Source: Nitratiruptor tergarcus DSM 16512
GTDB lineage: Bacteria > Campylobacterota > Campylobacteria > Campylobacterales > Nitratiruptoraceae
DNA length: 64,000 bases
Assembly: GCF_027946175.1 (NCBI RefSeq)
Contig: NZ_AP026671.1
Span: 1,550,001-1,614,000 of the forward strand
Direction: 5' to 3'
Shown: piece after piece, positions 45,089 to 54,215 of the stretch
Layout of the letters: each line of letters begins with the position of its first letter
How positions within the stretch are numbered: the stretch's first letter is position 1
Position numbers and translations under genes: made by a program
Notes under the pieces: generated by a model
Seen by the model: the letters and a program-made list of their open reading frames with translations, nothing else
Databases searched by the model: none
Told to the model about the DNA's origin: nothing

Positions 45089-45785
45089 TGCTATTCAGTG
45101 CCAAACAAAACCTGATTTTGAAAAAAATCTCAAAACCTTAAAAAAGCTCATCCAAAAAAGCGGCGATATTGTCGTTGCCCCCGAAGTTGTGCTTACTGGC
45201 TTTGCTTATGATCGCTTTGAAGAAGCCGCCAGCTTTGGCCAAAGGGCGCTTGAAGAGCTGCTGCCACTCTCACAAGAGCGCATTGTCTGCTATACACAAA
45301 TTGAAAAAAGAGATGGTAAATTTTACAATATTGCAAAAGTGCTCTATAAAGAAGAAGTAGTTTACGAGCAACCAAAAGTAAAACTCTTTAAATTTGGTGG
45401 AGAAACAGACTATTTTAGCGCAGGCAATATTGAGCAGATTAATCTCTTTGAAATAGAGGGGAGAAAATTTGGGCTTTTAATCTGCTTTGAACTGCGCTTC
45501 ATTGAGATATGGCAGCGCCTCAAAGGAGCTGACATCATCCTTGTTCCAGCAATGTGGGGGAGTCTCAGAAAACGCCATTTTGAGCAGTTTACCGAGACTT
45601 TAGCTCTCATGCACCAATGCTTTGTCATTGCTAGTAATAGTGCAAATGAAGATATGGCAAAAAGCAGTGCTATTATCAATCCTTTTGGAGTTGCCTTCCG
45701 TGATGATAGAAAAAGATTATTAAATAAAGAAGTAGATCTCAATGATATTAAGAAGATGAGACGCTATATGGATATTGGATTATGA
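45078..45785 (+). CDS. Carbon-nitrogen hydrolase (nitrilase superfamily)
   Basis: 235 residues. The catalytic triad is Glu in '[11 protein letters not shown]', Lys in '[14 protein letters not shown]' and Cys in '[12 protein letters not shown]'. Such small nitrilases act as omega-amidases, N-carbamoyl hydrolases or deaminated-glutathione amidases. A glutathione role is unlikely without other data, so the substrate is open. It overlaps nrdB by 11 bases and pcm by 4. Confidence 0.88.
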   Translation: MIFSAIQCQTKPDFEKNLKTLKKLIQKSGDIVVAPEVVLTGFAYDRFEEAASFGQRALEELLPLSQERIVCYTQIEKRDGKFYNIAKVLYKEEVVYEQPKVKLFKFGGETDYFSAGNIEQINLFEIEGRKFGLLICFELRFIEIWQRLKGADIILVPAMWGSLRKRHFEQFTETLALMHQCFVIASNSANEDMAKSSAIINPFGVAFRDDRKRLLNKEVDLNDIKKMRRYMDIGL

Positions 45786-46417
45786 ATTTGCAAGAGCGGA
45801 TCGAACTGCAAAAGTGCCAAAAAATGGCAGAAAATATCAACAAAATCTTTCCTTTGCATCCCAAAATCAAAGAAGCATTTGCAAAGGTTCGTCGTGAGCT
45901 CTTTGTCCCAGTTGGCTTTACACACCATGCCTATAAACTAGACGCCCTGCCAATTGCTGGAAACCAGTGGATAAGCTCCCCCCTGACAGTAGCAAAAATG
46001 ACACAGTTTTTAGAACCTGTTGGAGCTGATAGCATATTAGAGATTGGCTGTGGAAGTGGATACCAAGCAGCAATTTTGAGTAAAATTGTCCGAAGAGTCT
46101 TTACAGTGGAGCGGATCGAGAGGCTTGTCATTGAAGCAAAACAGCGATTTAAAGAGCTTGATATTACAAATGTCCATGTGCGCTACGCAGATGGAATGCT
46201 TGGATGGAGGGAGTTTGCGCCCTATGATCGCATAATCTTTTCTGCTGCACTTACAAAAGTCCCTCAAAATATATTTGAACAATTAAGTGATGGAGGAATC
46301 ATAGTTGCCCCTATCATCCAAAAAGATAAACAGATCATTACCCGCTTTTTTAAAGATGGAAATGTAGAAGAATTGGACACCTGTTACTTTATTAACTCTA
46401 AGAGTGGCGTAGAGTAA
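45782..46417 (+). CDS. pcm: Protein-L-isoaspartate O-methyltransferase
   Basis: 211 residues. 'ILEIGCGSGYQAAILSKIV' (motif I), 'RELFVPVGFTHHAY' and 'DGMLGWREFAPYDRIIFSAA' fit Pcm. It repairs isoaspartyl damage in proteins, useful at high temperature. It is coupled to the nitrilase gene by a 4-base overlap. Confidence 0.93.
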   Translation: MNLQERIELQKCQKMAENINKIFPLHPKIKEAFAKVRRELFVPVGFTHHAYKLDALPIAGNQWISSPLTVAKMTQFLEPVGADSILEIGCGSGYQAAILSKIVRRVFTVERIERLVIEAKQRFKELDITNVHVRYADGMLGWREFAPYDRIIFSAALTKVPQNIFEQLSDGGIIVAPIIQKDKQIITRFFKDGNVEELDTCYFINSKSGVE

Positions 46418-46477
46418 AAAAATTTTAATTTATTTAAACATTCCACTTGCTACTATAAAAAAAACGAAGGAGATATG

Positions 46478-46822
46478 ATGGCCGAAAGACGCGATGTAGA
46501 TATGAGTAGCCAAGAGTTTTTGGATGAGCTTGAAAAGACAAAAAAATTCACTGATAAAGTATGTAAGCAGTTTGGTTGGGTTTACAACCCCAATGAAGAG
46601 GTTAATGAGGGTGTCACTATGGGACTTGCGCGTAACAAATTGATGTATGGAAAAAGATTTTGTCCCTGTTTTATGGTCATAGAAGAGGATGGAAAATTTA
46701 AAAGTGCAGATGACAGAATTTGTCCTTGTAAACCAGCAATAGAAAAAGAGATCCCAGAAATAGGGAAGTGTCACTGTGGTATTTTTTGTACGCCAGAATA
46801 TGCAGCGACACATAAGCAATAA
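46478..46822 (+). CDS. Ferredoxin-thioredoxin reductase-like catalytic protein
   Basis: About 114 residues. The second of two adjacent ATGs (46478) is better spaced from GGAG. The Cys pattern CPC-X16-CPC-X8-CHC, read from 'FCPCFMV', 'RICPCKP' and 'GKCHCGIF', is the Fe-S/disulfide signature of FTR beta subunits. In the family it takes electrons from ferredoxin to reduce thioredoxin. No alpha subunit or adjacent thioredoxin is visible, so the partner is unknown. It stands alone between pcm and pckA. Confidence 0.82.
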   Translation: MAERRDVDMSSQEFLDELEKTKKFTDKVCKQFGWVYNPNEEVNEGVTMGLARNKLMYGKRFCPCFMVIEEDGKFKSADDRICPCKPAIEKEIPEIGKCHCGIFCTPEYAATHKQ

Positions 46823-46902
46823 AGACTTTAATAATAATTTTTTGCATATTTTAAGTAAGAAGTGTTACAATTTCATTACAAAATCATTCAAAGAAGGTCA
46901 AA

Positions 46903-48480
46903 ATGGAGATAAACGATTTTGACAAACTTGACATCAAAGATGTCAAGAAGGTCTATTACAACCCAGACTACGAAACACTCTTCAAAAAAGAGATTGAGCA
47001 GCAAGAAGGGGTAGAAACAGATCTTGGTGCAGTAGCAGTCGATACAGGGATCTTTACAGGTCGCAGCCCAAAAGACAAATACTTTGTCAAGCAGCCTCCA
47101 AGTGAAAAATATATAGCATGGGGTGAGATTAATCAACCAGTTTCCAAAGAGATTTTTGACGAGCTCTTTGCAAAAACAAAAGAGTACCTCAGTGGTAAAG
47201 AGCTCTATGTAATGGATGCATTTGCGGGTGCAAGTGATGATAGCAAAAAGGCGATCCGCGTCGTTACAGAGATCGCTTGGCAGGCCCACTTTGTGAAAAA
47301 CATGTTTATCCGTCCAACTGAAGAAGAGCTTAAAAACTTCCATCCAGATTTTACCCTCTATGTAGCAGCAAATCTTAAAAATGATCGTTATAAAGAGCAT
47401 GGCCTCAACTCTGATGTCTTCATAATCTTTAATATTGAAGAGAATGTTGCAATCATTGGTGGTACTTGGTATGGGGGCGAGATTAAAAAGGGAATATTCT
47501 CTATGATGAACTACTGGCTACCACTTGAAGGTAAGCTTAGTATGCACTGCTCTGCTAATATCGGTGAAAAAGATGATGTGGCGCTCTTCTTTGGCCTCAG
47601 TGGTACAGGAAAAACAACCCTCAGCGCCGATCCTAATAGACGTCTCATTGGTGATGATGAGCATGGATGGGATGATAAAGGTGTTTTTAACTTTGAAGGT
47701 GGCTGCTACGCAAAAGTTATTGGACTTGACAAAGAGAAAGAGCCTGATATCTACAACGCAATCAAAAGAGATGCTCTTTTAGAAAATGTAGTTGTCAAAG
47801 AAAATGGGGAAATAGACTTTGAAGATGCAAGCAAAACAGAAAATACGCGTGTAAGCTATCCAATCTACCATATCTGCAAACACAAAGAGGATCTCCAAGG
47901 ACCACATCCAAAAAATATTATTTTCCTCAGCGCTGATGCCTTTGGTGTATTGCCACCAGTAAGCAAGCTTACAAAAGAGCAAGCAATGTACTACTTCCTC
48001 AGCGGCTATACAGCAAAAGTAGCTGGGACAGAGAGGGGTATCACAGAGCCGGTAGCTACATTTAGTGCCTGCTTTGGGGAAGCTTTTTTGCCGCTCCATC
48101 CAACAGTCTATGCAAAACTTCTTGGAGAAAAAATAGATAAACATGGTGTAAATGTCTATCTTGTCAATACCGGATGGACTGGCGGACCGTATGGAGTAGG
48201 TAAACGCATGAGTCTTCCTGCTACACGTGCTTGTATTAATGCTATTTTGGATGGAAGCATAAATGAGAGTGAATTTGAGACACTTCCAATTTTTAATCTT
48301 GCAATTCCAAAAAGTATCAAAGGAGTTGATAGCAACATCCTTAATCCTCGCAATACATGGGAAGATAAAGCTGCGTATGATAAGCAGCTCGAACACCTTG
48401 CAAAGCTCTTTATCGATAATTTCAAACGCTACGAAGGGTACGGAAACTTCGACTACTCAAAAGCTGGACCACAACTTTAA
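46903..48480 (+). CDS. pckA: Phosphoenolpyruvate carboxykinase (ATP)
   Basis: 525 residues. '[16 protein letters not shown]' is the kinase-1a P-loop, '[20 protein letters not shown]' binds metal and '[15 protein letters not shown]' the substrate. It interconverts oxaloacetate and PEP using ATP, a route for gluconeogenesis or for anaplerosis in an autotroph using the reductive TCA cycle (the direction is not shown by the sequence). AAGAAGG is the ribosome site. A hairpin follows. Confidence 0.97.
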   Translation: MEINDFDKLDIKDVKKVYYNPDYETLFKKEIEQQEGVETDLGAVAVDTGIFTGRSPKDKYFVKQPPSEKYIAWGEINQPVSKEIFDELFAKTKEYLSGKELYVMDAFAGASDDSKKAIRVVTEIAWQAHFVKNMFIRPTEEELKNFHPDFTLYVAANLKNDRYKEHGLNSDVFIIFNIEENVAIIGGTWYGGEIKKGIFSMMNYWLPLEGKLSMHCSANIGEKDDVALFFGLSGTGKTTLSADPNRRLIGDDEHGWDDKGVFNFEGGCYAKVIGLDKEKEPDIYNAIKRDALLENVVVKENGEIDFEDASKTENTRVSYPIYHICKHKEDLQGPHPKNIIFLSADAFGVLPPVSKLTKEQAMYYFLSGYTAKVAGTERGITEPVATFSACFGEAFLPLHPTVYAKLLGEKIDKHGVNVYLVNTGWTGGPYGVGKRMSLPATRACINAILDGSINESEFETLPIFNLAIPKSIKGVDSNILNPRNTWEDKAAYDKQLEHLAKLFIDNFKRYEGYGNFDYSKAGPQL

Positions 48481-48485
48481 TACAT

Positions 48486-48504
48486 TTCGCCCTCATGGGG
48501 CGAA
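48486..48504 (+). terminator. Hairpin after pckA
   Basis: TTCGCCC / GGGCGAA with a 5-base loop, starting 5 bases after the pckA stop. No clear U-run. The rest of the 137-bp gap to the next gene is AT-rich with nothing else seen. Confidence 0.5.
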
Positions 48505-48617
48505 TAACCTAACTTCTATTATTCAATCTAATTGAATCATTTATTAAATTCCATATATTTTACTTATCTCTTTCTATTTATTATAATTATTAAAAATTTT
48601 TTTCATAAGGGATTATT

Positions 48618-49118
48618 ATGAATCTTCCACGAAGACTAGGATGGATACCGGGTGGTATTGCACTTGCACTGCTTCTTTGGTTTACCTTCTCTACATATGG
48701 GGCTAATAGACCAATAGGTGCTTCTACAGGTATTGCCTATATGGGTGCATGGATCTTTGGGCTTACTGATACTGAGTACTTTAAACATATTAAAAACAGC
48801 GGTAGCTGGGAGGTCTTTTTCCTCATTGGAGTACTCATTGGAGGCTTTTTGACTTCTGTATTTATAACTAAAACGTTCAAGTTTCGTATTTTGCCACCCC
48901 TTTGGAAGAAACATAAAAACAGCTCACCAGTTTCAAGACTTTTTTGGAGTTTTGTGGGTGGTTTTTTGGTGGTATTTGGCGCACGTTTAGCGGGAGGATG
49001 TACAAGTGGACATTTTCTCAGTGGAGCAAGCCAGACAGCTGTCAGTGGTCTCATTTTTGGGGGAGTAGCTATTATTGTACTCTTGCTAACTGGCCGTCTC
49101 TTTTACAAAAATCTCTAA
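48618..49118 (+). CDS. YeeE/YedE-family half transporter (first half)
   Basis: 166 residues, four to five membrane helices. 'GARLAGGCTSGHFLSGASQT' (~120-139) is the Cys-containing pore motif of YeeE/YedE (TsuA-type) proteins. Normal YeeE has both halves in one chain; here the next gene carries the second. Together they probably import thiosulfate or another sulfur compound, which suits the sulfur-oxidising genes nearby. It starts after AAGGGATT. Confidence 0.85.
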   Translation: MNLPRRLGWIPGGIALALLLWFTFSTYGANRPIGASTGIAYMGAWIFGLTDTEYFKHIKNSGSWEVFFLIGVLIGGFLTSVFITKTFKFRILPPLWKKHKNSSPVSRLFWSFVGGFLVVFGARLAGGCTSGHFLSGASQTAVSGLIFGGVAIIVLLLTGRLFYKNL

Positions 49119-49127
49119 GGAGCTTCA

Positions 49128-49724
49128 ATGAATTTTAATATTATAGAGTTTTTTCGCCAAACTTATGAATATGTAGCAGTACAAAATCATGGAAGTATTT
49201 GGCTTATTATGGCTATTGGTATCGTTTTTGGTGTAATCATACAATGGAGTAGGGTAGATACTTTTGACAAAATCGCAGGGTTTGCAATGCTCCATGGTTT
49301 TAAAGTCCCAAAAATGCTCTTCTTTACTATCGGTATTGCGAGTATTGGCCTCTATTTTATGATTAAACTTGGCTATGCACACTACCACATCAAGCCAATA
49401 ACCCTTGGAGGGCTCATTATCGGAGGAGTTTTATTTGCAATAGGGATGGCAATTTTGGGTCTATGTCCAGGAACTGGACCGGTAGCAGTGAGTGAAGGAA
49501 ATATCGATGTCTTCACTGGTCTTGTAGGTGGGCTTTTAGCTGGGGCACTCTTTACCTATCTCTATCCCGATCTCAAAACCATCATGGGCCCAGATTTTGG
49601 CAAACTCACTCTTGCACAGCTTATCGGTCATGACTGGTTTATTTTTGTCTATGGTGTCGCCCTCATAGCCATAGCCTTTTTGCTACCAAATAGAGAAATT
49701 GAAGAGGAGGTAGGAGAAATTTAA
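49128..49724 (+). CDS. YeeE/YedE-family half transporter (second half)
   Basis: 198 residues, five helices, 9 bases after the first half, with AAGGAGC at the start. 'MAILGLCPGTGPVAVSEGNID' is the second Cys motif of the family, followed by 'YPDLKTIMGPDFGKLTLAQL'. Split pairs like this occur in various proteobacteria. It may form a heterodimer or hetero-oligomer with its neighbour. A gap of 45 bases leads to the CYTH-CHAD gene. Confidence 0.85.
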   Translation: MNFNIIEFFRQTYEYVAVQNHGSIWLIMAIGIVFGVIIQWSRVDTFDKIAGFAMLHGFKVPKMLFFTIGIASIGLYFMIKLGYAHYHIKPITLGGLIIGGVLFAIGMAILGLCPGTGPVAVSEGNIDVFTGLVGGLLAGALFTYLYPDLKTIMGPDFGKLTLAQLIGHDWFIFVYGVALIAIAFLLPNREIEEEVGEI

Positions 49725-49769
49725 TCTCCTCTTCTTTTTTGTGCTACAATAAAAGAAAAAGAGTACGCA

Positions 49770-51203
49770 ATGGAATCCAAGGAGATTGAGCGTAAATATC
49801 TCTTGCCTCCATGTAACCCCAAAAAGCTCCTCAAATCTTTGCATATCCCCTATAAAAAGAGCAAAATTGTACAGTTTTATACACAAGATCATAAACGTTA
49901 TCGTCAAAAAGATAATAGCTTCTATAAAACTATAAAAAAAGGGGAAGGAGTTGAGAGAGTAGAAATCGAAAATATCATTTCACAAAAAGAGTTTGCAAAA
50001 GCTTTCATCTATGCTCAAGGTGCAATTATCCACAAAATTCGCTATTTTGCTACAATCGATGGACAAGTATATGAGTTTGACTGGTTTGAAGGAGAACTCA
50101 AAGGCTTAGCATTTGTCGAGATAGAGTTTTCAAATCTTGAAGAGGCTATAGAGTTCTCACCTCCTCCACAAATATCACGCATAATCCTCGATGAAGTCAC
50201 AGAAGATCCAAACTTTACAAATGCAGTAATTGCACTTCATGGAATACCTCTTAAACAGATAGAACTTTTGCAACTTCTTGCAGACGCACAAAAAGCTGTT
50301 CAAGGAAAACCCCAAGCTAAAATAGAATTAGTATTTCACCCATATTATGATGTGCTCTATCTTCTTAAAGCCTCTATTTATGCACTTCTCCATGTTGTGC
50401 TCCATAACAAAGAGGCAATTTTGGCGGGAGATAAAGATAGTGAAAGACTCCACCAACTCCGTGTAGCGATGAGAAAAATGCGTAGCTATCTCTCTCTCTT
50501 TTCTCATATACATCCTATCCCAAAAGATTTAGAAAAAAAACTCTCATCTCTTATGAAACAAACAAACAGAGCAAGAGATATTGATATAGCACTTCTATGG
50601 ATAGAAGAGTTTAAAAAAAAGCTTCCAGAAAAACTCAAATCCAATCTCGATGCCATCCAAGAGAGCCTCAAAGAGCAAAAGCAAAGCATTGAGGAGCAGT
50701 TAAAAGAGTTTTTACAAACAAAAGAGTTTGAAGAAGCAATTACACAACTCAAAAAGTTTTGTCACAAAGATGAAATTGCTCATTTCCCCGCAATAATAGC
50801 TGCAAAGAAGATAATCAATAAGCAGCTAAAAAAACTAAAAAAAATGAGTAACAAACTCTCTAAAAAGTCAGATCCAAAAGATTTTCACAAAGTTCGCATA
50901 GAAGCAAAGAAGTTACGCTACCTCTTAGAGCTTTTTAGCTCTCTTTTGGAACCAGAATCATTTACTAAAGCACTGGATCTTACAAAAGAGCTCCAGACAA
51001 TTCTTGGCGAGCATCAAGACTTTGAGGTACAGATTGAGTATCTCCGAAAACTGCAGCAAACGCAAGAGAATGAAGCAATACTATTTCTCATACAGTTTCT
51101 AGAGAAAAAAGCTAAAAAGAGGCGCAAAACATTTCTCAAAAAACGCAAAAAATTAAAAGTCTTACGCAAAAATTTCCAATGCGCGCTCTGTCGCTTTTGT
51201 TAG
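49770..51203 (+). CDS. CYTH-CHAD domain protein
   Basis: 477 residues. The CYTH tunnel domain starts with ExExK ('EIERKYLLP') and spans about 1-150, with 'YEFDWFEGELKGLAFVEIEF'. The CHAD helical domain begins near 190 with 'HQLRVAMRKMRSYLSLFSH', has histidines in 'DFHKVRIEAKKLRYLLELF', and ends in a very basic tail. CYTH cleaves or binds polyphosphate/triphosphate and CHAD binds polyphosphate. So it is probably a polyphosphate-related enzyme (inference). Convergent with the next gene, 4-base overlap. Confidence 0.88.
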   Translation: MESKEIERKYLLPPCNPKKLLKSLHIPYKKSKIVQFYTQDHKRYRQKDNSFYKTIKKGEGVERVEIENIISQKEFAKAFIYAQGAIIHKIRYFATIDGQVYEFDWFEGELKGLAFVEIEFSNLEEAIEFSPPPQISRIILDEVTEDPNFTNAVIALHGIPLKQIELLQLLADAQKAVQGKPQAKIELVFHPYYDVLYLLKASIYALLHVVLHNKEAILAGDKDSERLHQLRVAMRKMRSYLSLFSHIHPIPKDLEKKLSSLMKQTNRARDIDIALLWIEEFKKKLPEKLKSNLDAIQESLKEQKQSIEEQLKEFLQTKEFEEAITQLKKFCHKDEIAHFPAIIAAKKIINKQLKKLKKMSNKLSKKSDPKDFHKVRIEAKKLRYLLELFSSLLEPESFTKALDLTKELQTILGEHQDFEVQIEYLRKLQQTQENEAILFLIQFLEKKAKKRRKTFLKKRKKLKVLRKNFQCALCRFC

Positions 51204-51793
51204 TTTTTCTTTTCTAAGAGATTTGAACTACCTTTTGCTATGAGTAAAAGTTGTTCTTCCTGCTCTTTTGTTAATTTTCCACTTGCAAGTGTCTCCATAA
51301 GTTTTGCAGCCATCTGTGCACGCAGCTCTTGCTCTCTTACTGCAAGCTCCTTTTCATGGATCTCTTTTTCTATGCGCAACCTCTCTAGTTCTAATTTCTC
51401 TTTATGGGCCTGATAGCGCTTAAAGATAATGTAGATGAGTATAAGTGTTAAAACTCCAAAAGCTAGGAAGTAAATAACCATACTCTTTTTAATCTTTGCC
51501 TCTTCCAACTGAGGAGTTATAACAACTTTTTCTTTATCAACATCAAGTTTTTTGGCCTGTACAATTGACTCTTTTTTTATCTTTGCAGTTTCAACTGCTT
51601 TTTTATAATCAAGTTGTGCTTTCTCTTTTTGCACTTGGGCATCAATCTGTGCTTTTTGAAGCTCTAATCGCGCTTTTTTATCAAAAACGTAAGGATTTTG
51701 CTGCTGCATAAGCAGATGAAAATACTCTTTTGTTTTATTACTCTCTGCTGCAAAAGAGGCCAAAGCAAATAATATAAGTAAAAAACCTCGCAT
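51200..51793 (-). CDS. Exported/membrane coiled-coil protein, unknown
   Basis: 197 residues. A signal peptide (1-16, 'GFLLILFALASFAAES'), a charged coiled coil (about 40-100), one membrane span near 108-125 ('VIYFLAFGVLTLILIYIIF'), then a second Glu/Lys/Arg-rich helical stretch. Such a build suggests a membrane-anchored adaptor or an assembly factor. No family recognised. It is downstream of the SagB-type gene, 11 bases away. Confidence 0.6.
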   Translation of the reverse strand: MRGFLLILFALASFAAESNKTKEYFHLLMQQQNPYVFDKKARLELQKAQIDAQVQKEKAQLDYKKAVETAKIKKESIVQAKKLDVDKEKVVITPQLEEAKIKKSMVIYFLAFGVLTLILIYIIFKRYQAHKEKLELERLRIEKEIHEKELAVREQELRAQMAAKLMETLASGKLTKEQEEQLLLIAKGSSNLLEKKN

Positions 51794-51804
51794 GTTTTCA
51801 CCCT

Positions 51805-53076
51805 TTATAGACCAATTGCTAATGCATATAATACCATATCATTGCTTCCTAAAAACTCATTTACCTCATCATCATAATATGCACCAATACCACTACATCC
51901 AATTCCTAAATACTCGCTCGCGATATAGCAACGATGTCCAATGTGGCCAGCTTTTTGATAGAGGGGTTGATAATTTTTGCCATTGCTTGTAAGAAAAAAG
52001 GTCACGCTACTTTGACTTCCAAGAGCTTGCTCTAAGCAAAGATACCCGGCTTTTTTGTGAAAATCACCCATTTTAATGAGCTCACCATCTCTATAGAGTC
52101 CTTGCTCCATTCCCTCAACTCTATTGACAACATACCAAACTTTCACTTCTTCATCACAATCGCTTGGAATAGGACTTTGCATCCAAGAGAGGATAAAATT
52201 AAACTGCTCTTTTTTTATCACTTTTGCAGAAAAATCCCGAATGCTTCTTCGCTTCAAAATAGCTTCTTCTAACCTTGTTGCTTCAAAAGGAAACTTTGGA
52301 AAACGAAAGTTAGCTTTGCAATTTTTTAAATGCAGTGTATCTTTATAAGCCTCTTCTATGAGACTATTTTGCTCAAATGTTCTTGTACCATCCACAAAAG
52401 GGAGTTTCATTCCAAACTCTTTTGCCTCTGTCTGCGTTGGTACACCTACAACTGCACTACTTACAAAAAACTCTTTGTTTTCAAATCCAAAAGCCTCATT
52501 GAGAGCTTCCTTATTAAAATCATACAAAATATAGTAAGCCCTCTCAAATAGATAGCTACTCACTTCCAATGCCCCAAGAACATGTCCTGCATCAAGCAGG
52601 CAGTAGCGAAAAGCTCTATTTTTATATTTCCAGCTGGAGCGGTAGTAGATGGTAGAAAAGAGAAATATGAACCCTTTAATCTTCCTCTTTCTTGCAAAAA
52701 ATATCTCTATTCCTTCTTTCTCTTTTAATGTGTGTAAAAGTCTTAGCCCATTTTCTGCCACACTAAAGTGATAGATCCCATCTTCTAATCCCTCAACATC
52801 TCTTGCTTGAAAATAGATTTCAACTGGATAGAGCGCACCTGCACTTGGAATGGTTCTTAGATAATATTCCAATCCGGGATAGACCTTTTTTGCATTTATT
52901 CCCCCAATACGGTAGATAAACTTGTGTAAAGGGTTTTCCATATCAAGGGGAATAAAAGGGTAGGTTGTAGGGTAAATTTTAAATGGATTAGGCTGCTTTG
53001 ACCAATCATGATAGTTTGGATTTCTGCGCACACTCCAGTAGGAGTGTTTTGTTGCTTCATGATAGGTATTTGTCAT
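51805..53076 (-). CDS. SagB/ThcOx-type nitroreductase-fold oxidoreductase
   Basis: 423 residues, two nitroreductase-like halves. First half: 'GLEYYLRTIPSAGALYPVEI' (FMN/substrate site) and 'YHFSVAENGLRLL'. Second half: 'LKRRSIRDFSAKVIKKEQF' and 'EYLGIGCSGIGAYYDDEVNE'. These are the marks of FMN-dependent SagB/ThcOx oxidoreductases that oxidise azolines in modified peptides. No YcaO or precursor gene is nearby, so a stand-alone role is likelier. It is translated together with the DUF309 gene (20-base overlap). Confidence 0.8.
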   Translation of the reverse strand: MTNTYHEATKHSYWSVRRNPNYHDWSKQPNPFKIYPTTYPFIPLDMENPLHKFIYRIGGINAKKVYPGLEYYLRTIPSAGALYPVEIYFQARDVEGLEDGIYHFSVAENGLRLLHTLKEKEGIEIFFARKRKIKGFIFLFSTIYYRSSWKYKNRAFRYCLLDAGHVLGALEVSSYLFERAYYILYDFNKEALNEAFGFENKEFFVSSAVVGVPTQTEAKEFGMKLPFVDGTRTFEQNSLIEEAYKDTLHLKNCKANFRFPKFPFEATRLEEAILKRRSIRDFSAKVIKKEQFNFILSWMQSPIPSDCDEEVKVWYVVNRVEGMEQGLYRDGELIKMGDFHKKAGYLCLEQALGSQSSVTFFLTSNGKNYQPLYQKAGHIGHRCYIASEYLGIGCSGIGAYYDDEVNEFLGSNDMVLYALAIGL

Positions 53077-53362
53077 AGCAACTATCCAAAAAATCTTCTA
53101 TCTCATAAAATATATTTTCATTGCACTCTTTGATAAGAGGACGATACTTCAAGTAGTTTTGCCAAACTTTAAGAGCATTCGCATCGCGTCCTAGACGCTT
53201 AAGCTCAAGAGCAACAGAAGCGTTAATAAAACCTTTCAAAACCAAAACATCAGTATCTTTGCTCTTTCTTCTTGGAAACCATACCTCTTCAAGAGCTTCA
53301 TGGGCATCATAAAACTTCTCTTCTTTTATCAAAGTCATAAACTTTTGACATGCATCATGCAT
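53057..53362 (-). CDS. DUF309-family protein
   Basis: 101 residues, all helical. 'KFYDAHEALEEVWFPRRK' contains the H/E residues of the HExxE-W signature (family motif 'E-x-H-E-x-x-E-x-x-W'), and 'LKGFINASVALELKRLGR' follows. Function is unknown; the fold hints at a metal-bound helical bundle. Its stop lies inside the start of the SagB-type gene. Confidence 0.8.
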   Translation of the reverse strand: MHDACQKFMTLIKEEKFYDAHEALEEVWFPRRKSKDTDVLVLKGFINASVALELKRLGRDANALKVWQNYLKYRPLIKECNENIFYEIEDFLDSCYDKYLS

Positions 53363-53451
53363 GATAAACCTTTTTATTTTTACTATAACAAGGGAAGGTT
53401 TGCAAGAGGATAAAGGAGAAAATTAATAGGATGAGGGGAGAATAGCCTAAG

Positions 53452-53856
53452 CTACCATCCCCGTATTCGCATATGGCAACTGTTGCATTGTCTTAGGATC
53501 TGTGCGTGATCATTCATTACATCATCCATGTTGCCTTTGGCAAAGGACTCCTTTATATCTTTAGCATACATCTCAATGAGTCTTGCCGTCTTTTGTGCAA
53601 ATTTGTAGGCATATTTTTGGTTTTCTGGCAAGAAATGCTTGACATCCACCTTTTCCAATACCTTTATATTTTCAAGTATCCGATCAGCTCCATCATCCAG
53701 ACACTCTTTACAGTTATATAAAATCCCTTTTTGCAAAAGATCCATACCAGCAGCAAACTTTTGCATTTCAATTTGCAGTTTTGTTCTGCCTTTTTTATCA
53801 GCAAAAAGAGATGTTGCCAAAGATAGAGCCAAGAGAGCAATCATTATCTTTTTCAT
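53452..53856 (-). CDS. Periplasmic c-type cytochrome (c'-like)
   Basis: 134 residues. Signal peptide 1-19 ('IMIALLALSLATSLFADKK'), a helical body and a haem-binding CNSCH at residues ~125-129 near the C-terminus ('LRQCNSCHMRIRGW'), the placement of cytochrome c'. A second pair, 'YNCKEC', might form a disulfide. It is the last gene of the flavoprotein-Rieske-SoxY-SoxZ operon, 8 bases after soxZ, and may be an electron acceptor there. Confidence 0.8.
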   Translation of the reverse strand: MKKIMIALLALSLATSLFADKKGRTKLQIEMQKFAAGMDLLQKGILYNCKECLDDGADRILENIKVLEKVDVKHFLPENQKYAYKFAQKTARLIEMYAKDIKESFAKGNMDDVMNDHAQILRQCNSCHMRIRGW

Positions 53857-53864
53857 CTTCTATC

Positions 53865-54206
53865 CTATTTTGGAGAAATTTTTGTGCTCTTTTCAAATTT
53901 ATTACCTATATTATCTTCCCAGAGTGCTTTCACAACGCCTGGTCCCTTGATACGCAGCGGGAATTTAACTTTTGGATTTGGGCTTGAGCTCACTTCAAAA
54001 TCAAAGCTACACACCTCCTTATCGTTGTAAAAAATTTTTAGCGTCTCTACAAAAAATCTAGGTTTGACTTGACCTGAATGCTTATCTTTTTGAAAACCAG
54101 TATCCATAGGATGGATCGTAATGGCTTGAAAAATAACTATATCACCAGCCTTGTACTCACGCGTAGTAGGTTTTATAACACCACGCCTCCAACTAAACTT
54201 TCTCAT
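53865..54206 (-). CDS. soxZ: Thiosulfate oxidation carrier complex protein SoxZ
   Basis: 113 residues, no signal peptide, as usual for SoxZ, which is exported bound to SoxY. 'HPMDTGFQKDKHSG' and 'FDFEVSSSPNPKVKFPLRIK' are family segments, with the immunoglobulin-like strands visible. It forms the SoxYZ carrier. 9 bases after soxY. Confidence 0.92.
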   Translation of the reverse strand: MRKFSWRRGVIKPTTREYKAGDIVIFQAITIHPMDTGFQKDKHSGQVKPRFFVETLKIFYNDKEVCSFDFEVSSSPNPKVKFPLRIKGPGVVKALWEDNIGNKFEKSTKISPK

Positions 54207-54215
54207 CCCCTCTCC

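Noticed and set aside
47779-48396. 205-codon open frame antisense to pckA
   Set aside because: pckA is complete and conserved on the other strand; the antisense frame has Cys/Phe-rich shadow composition.
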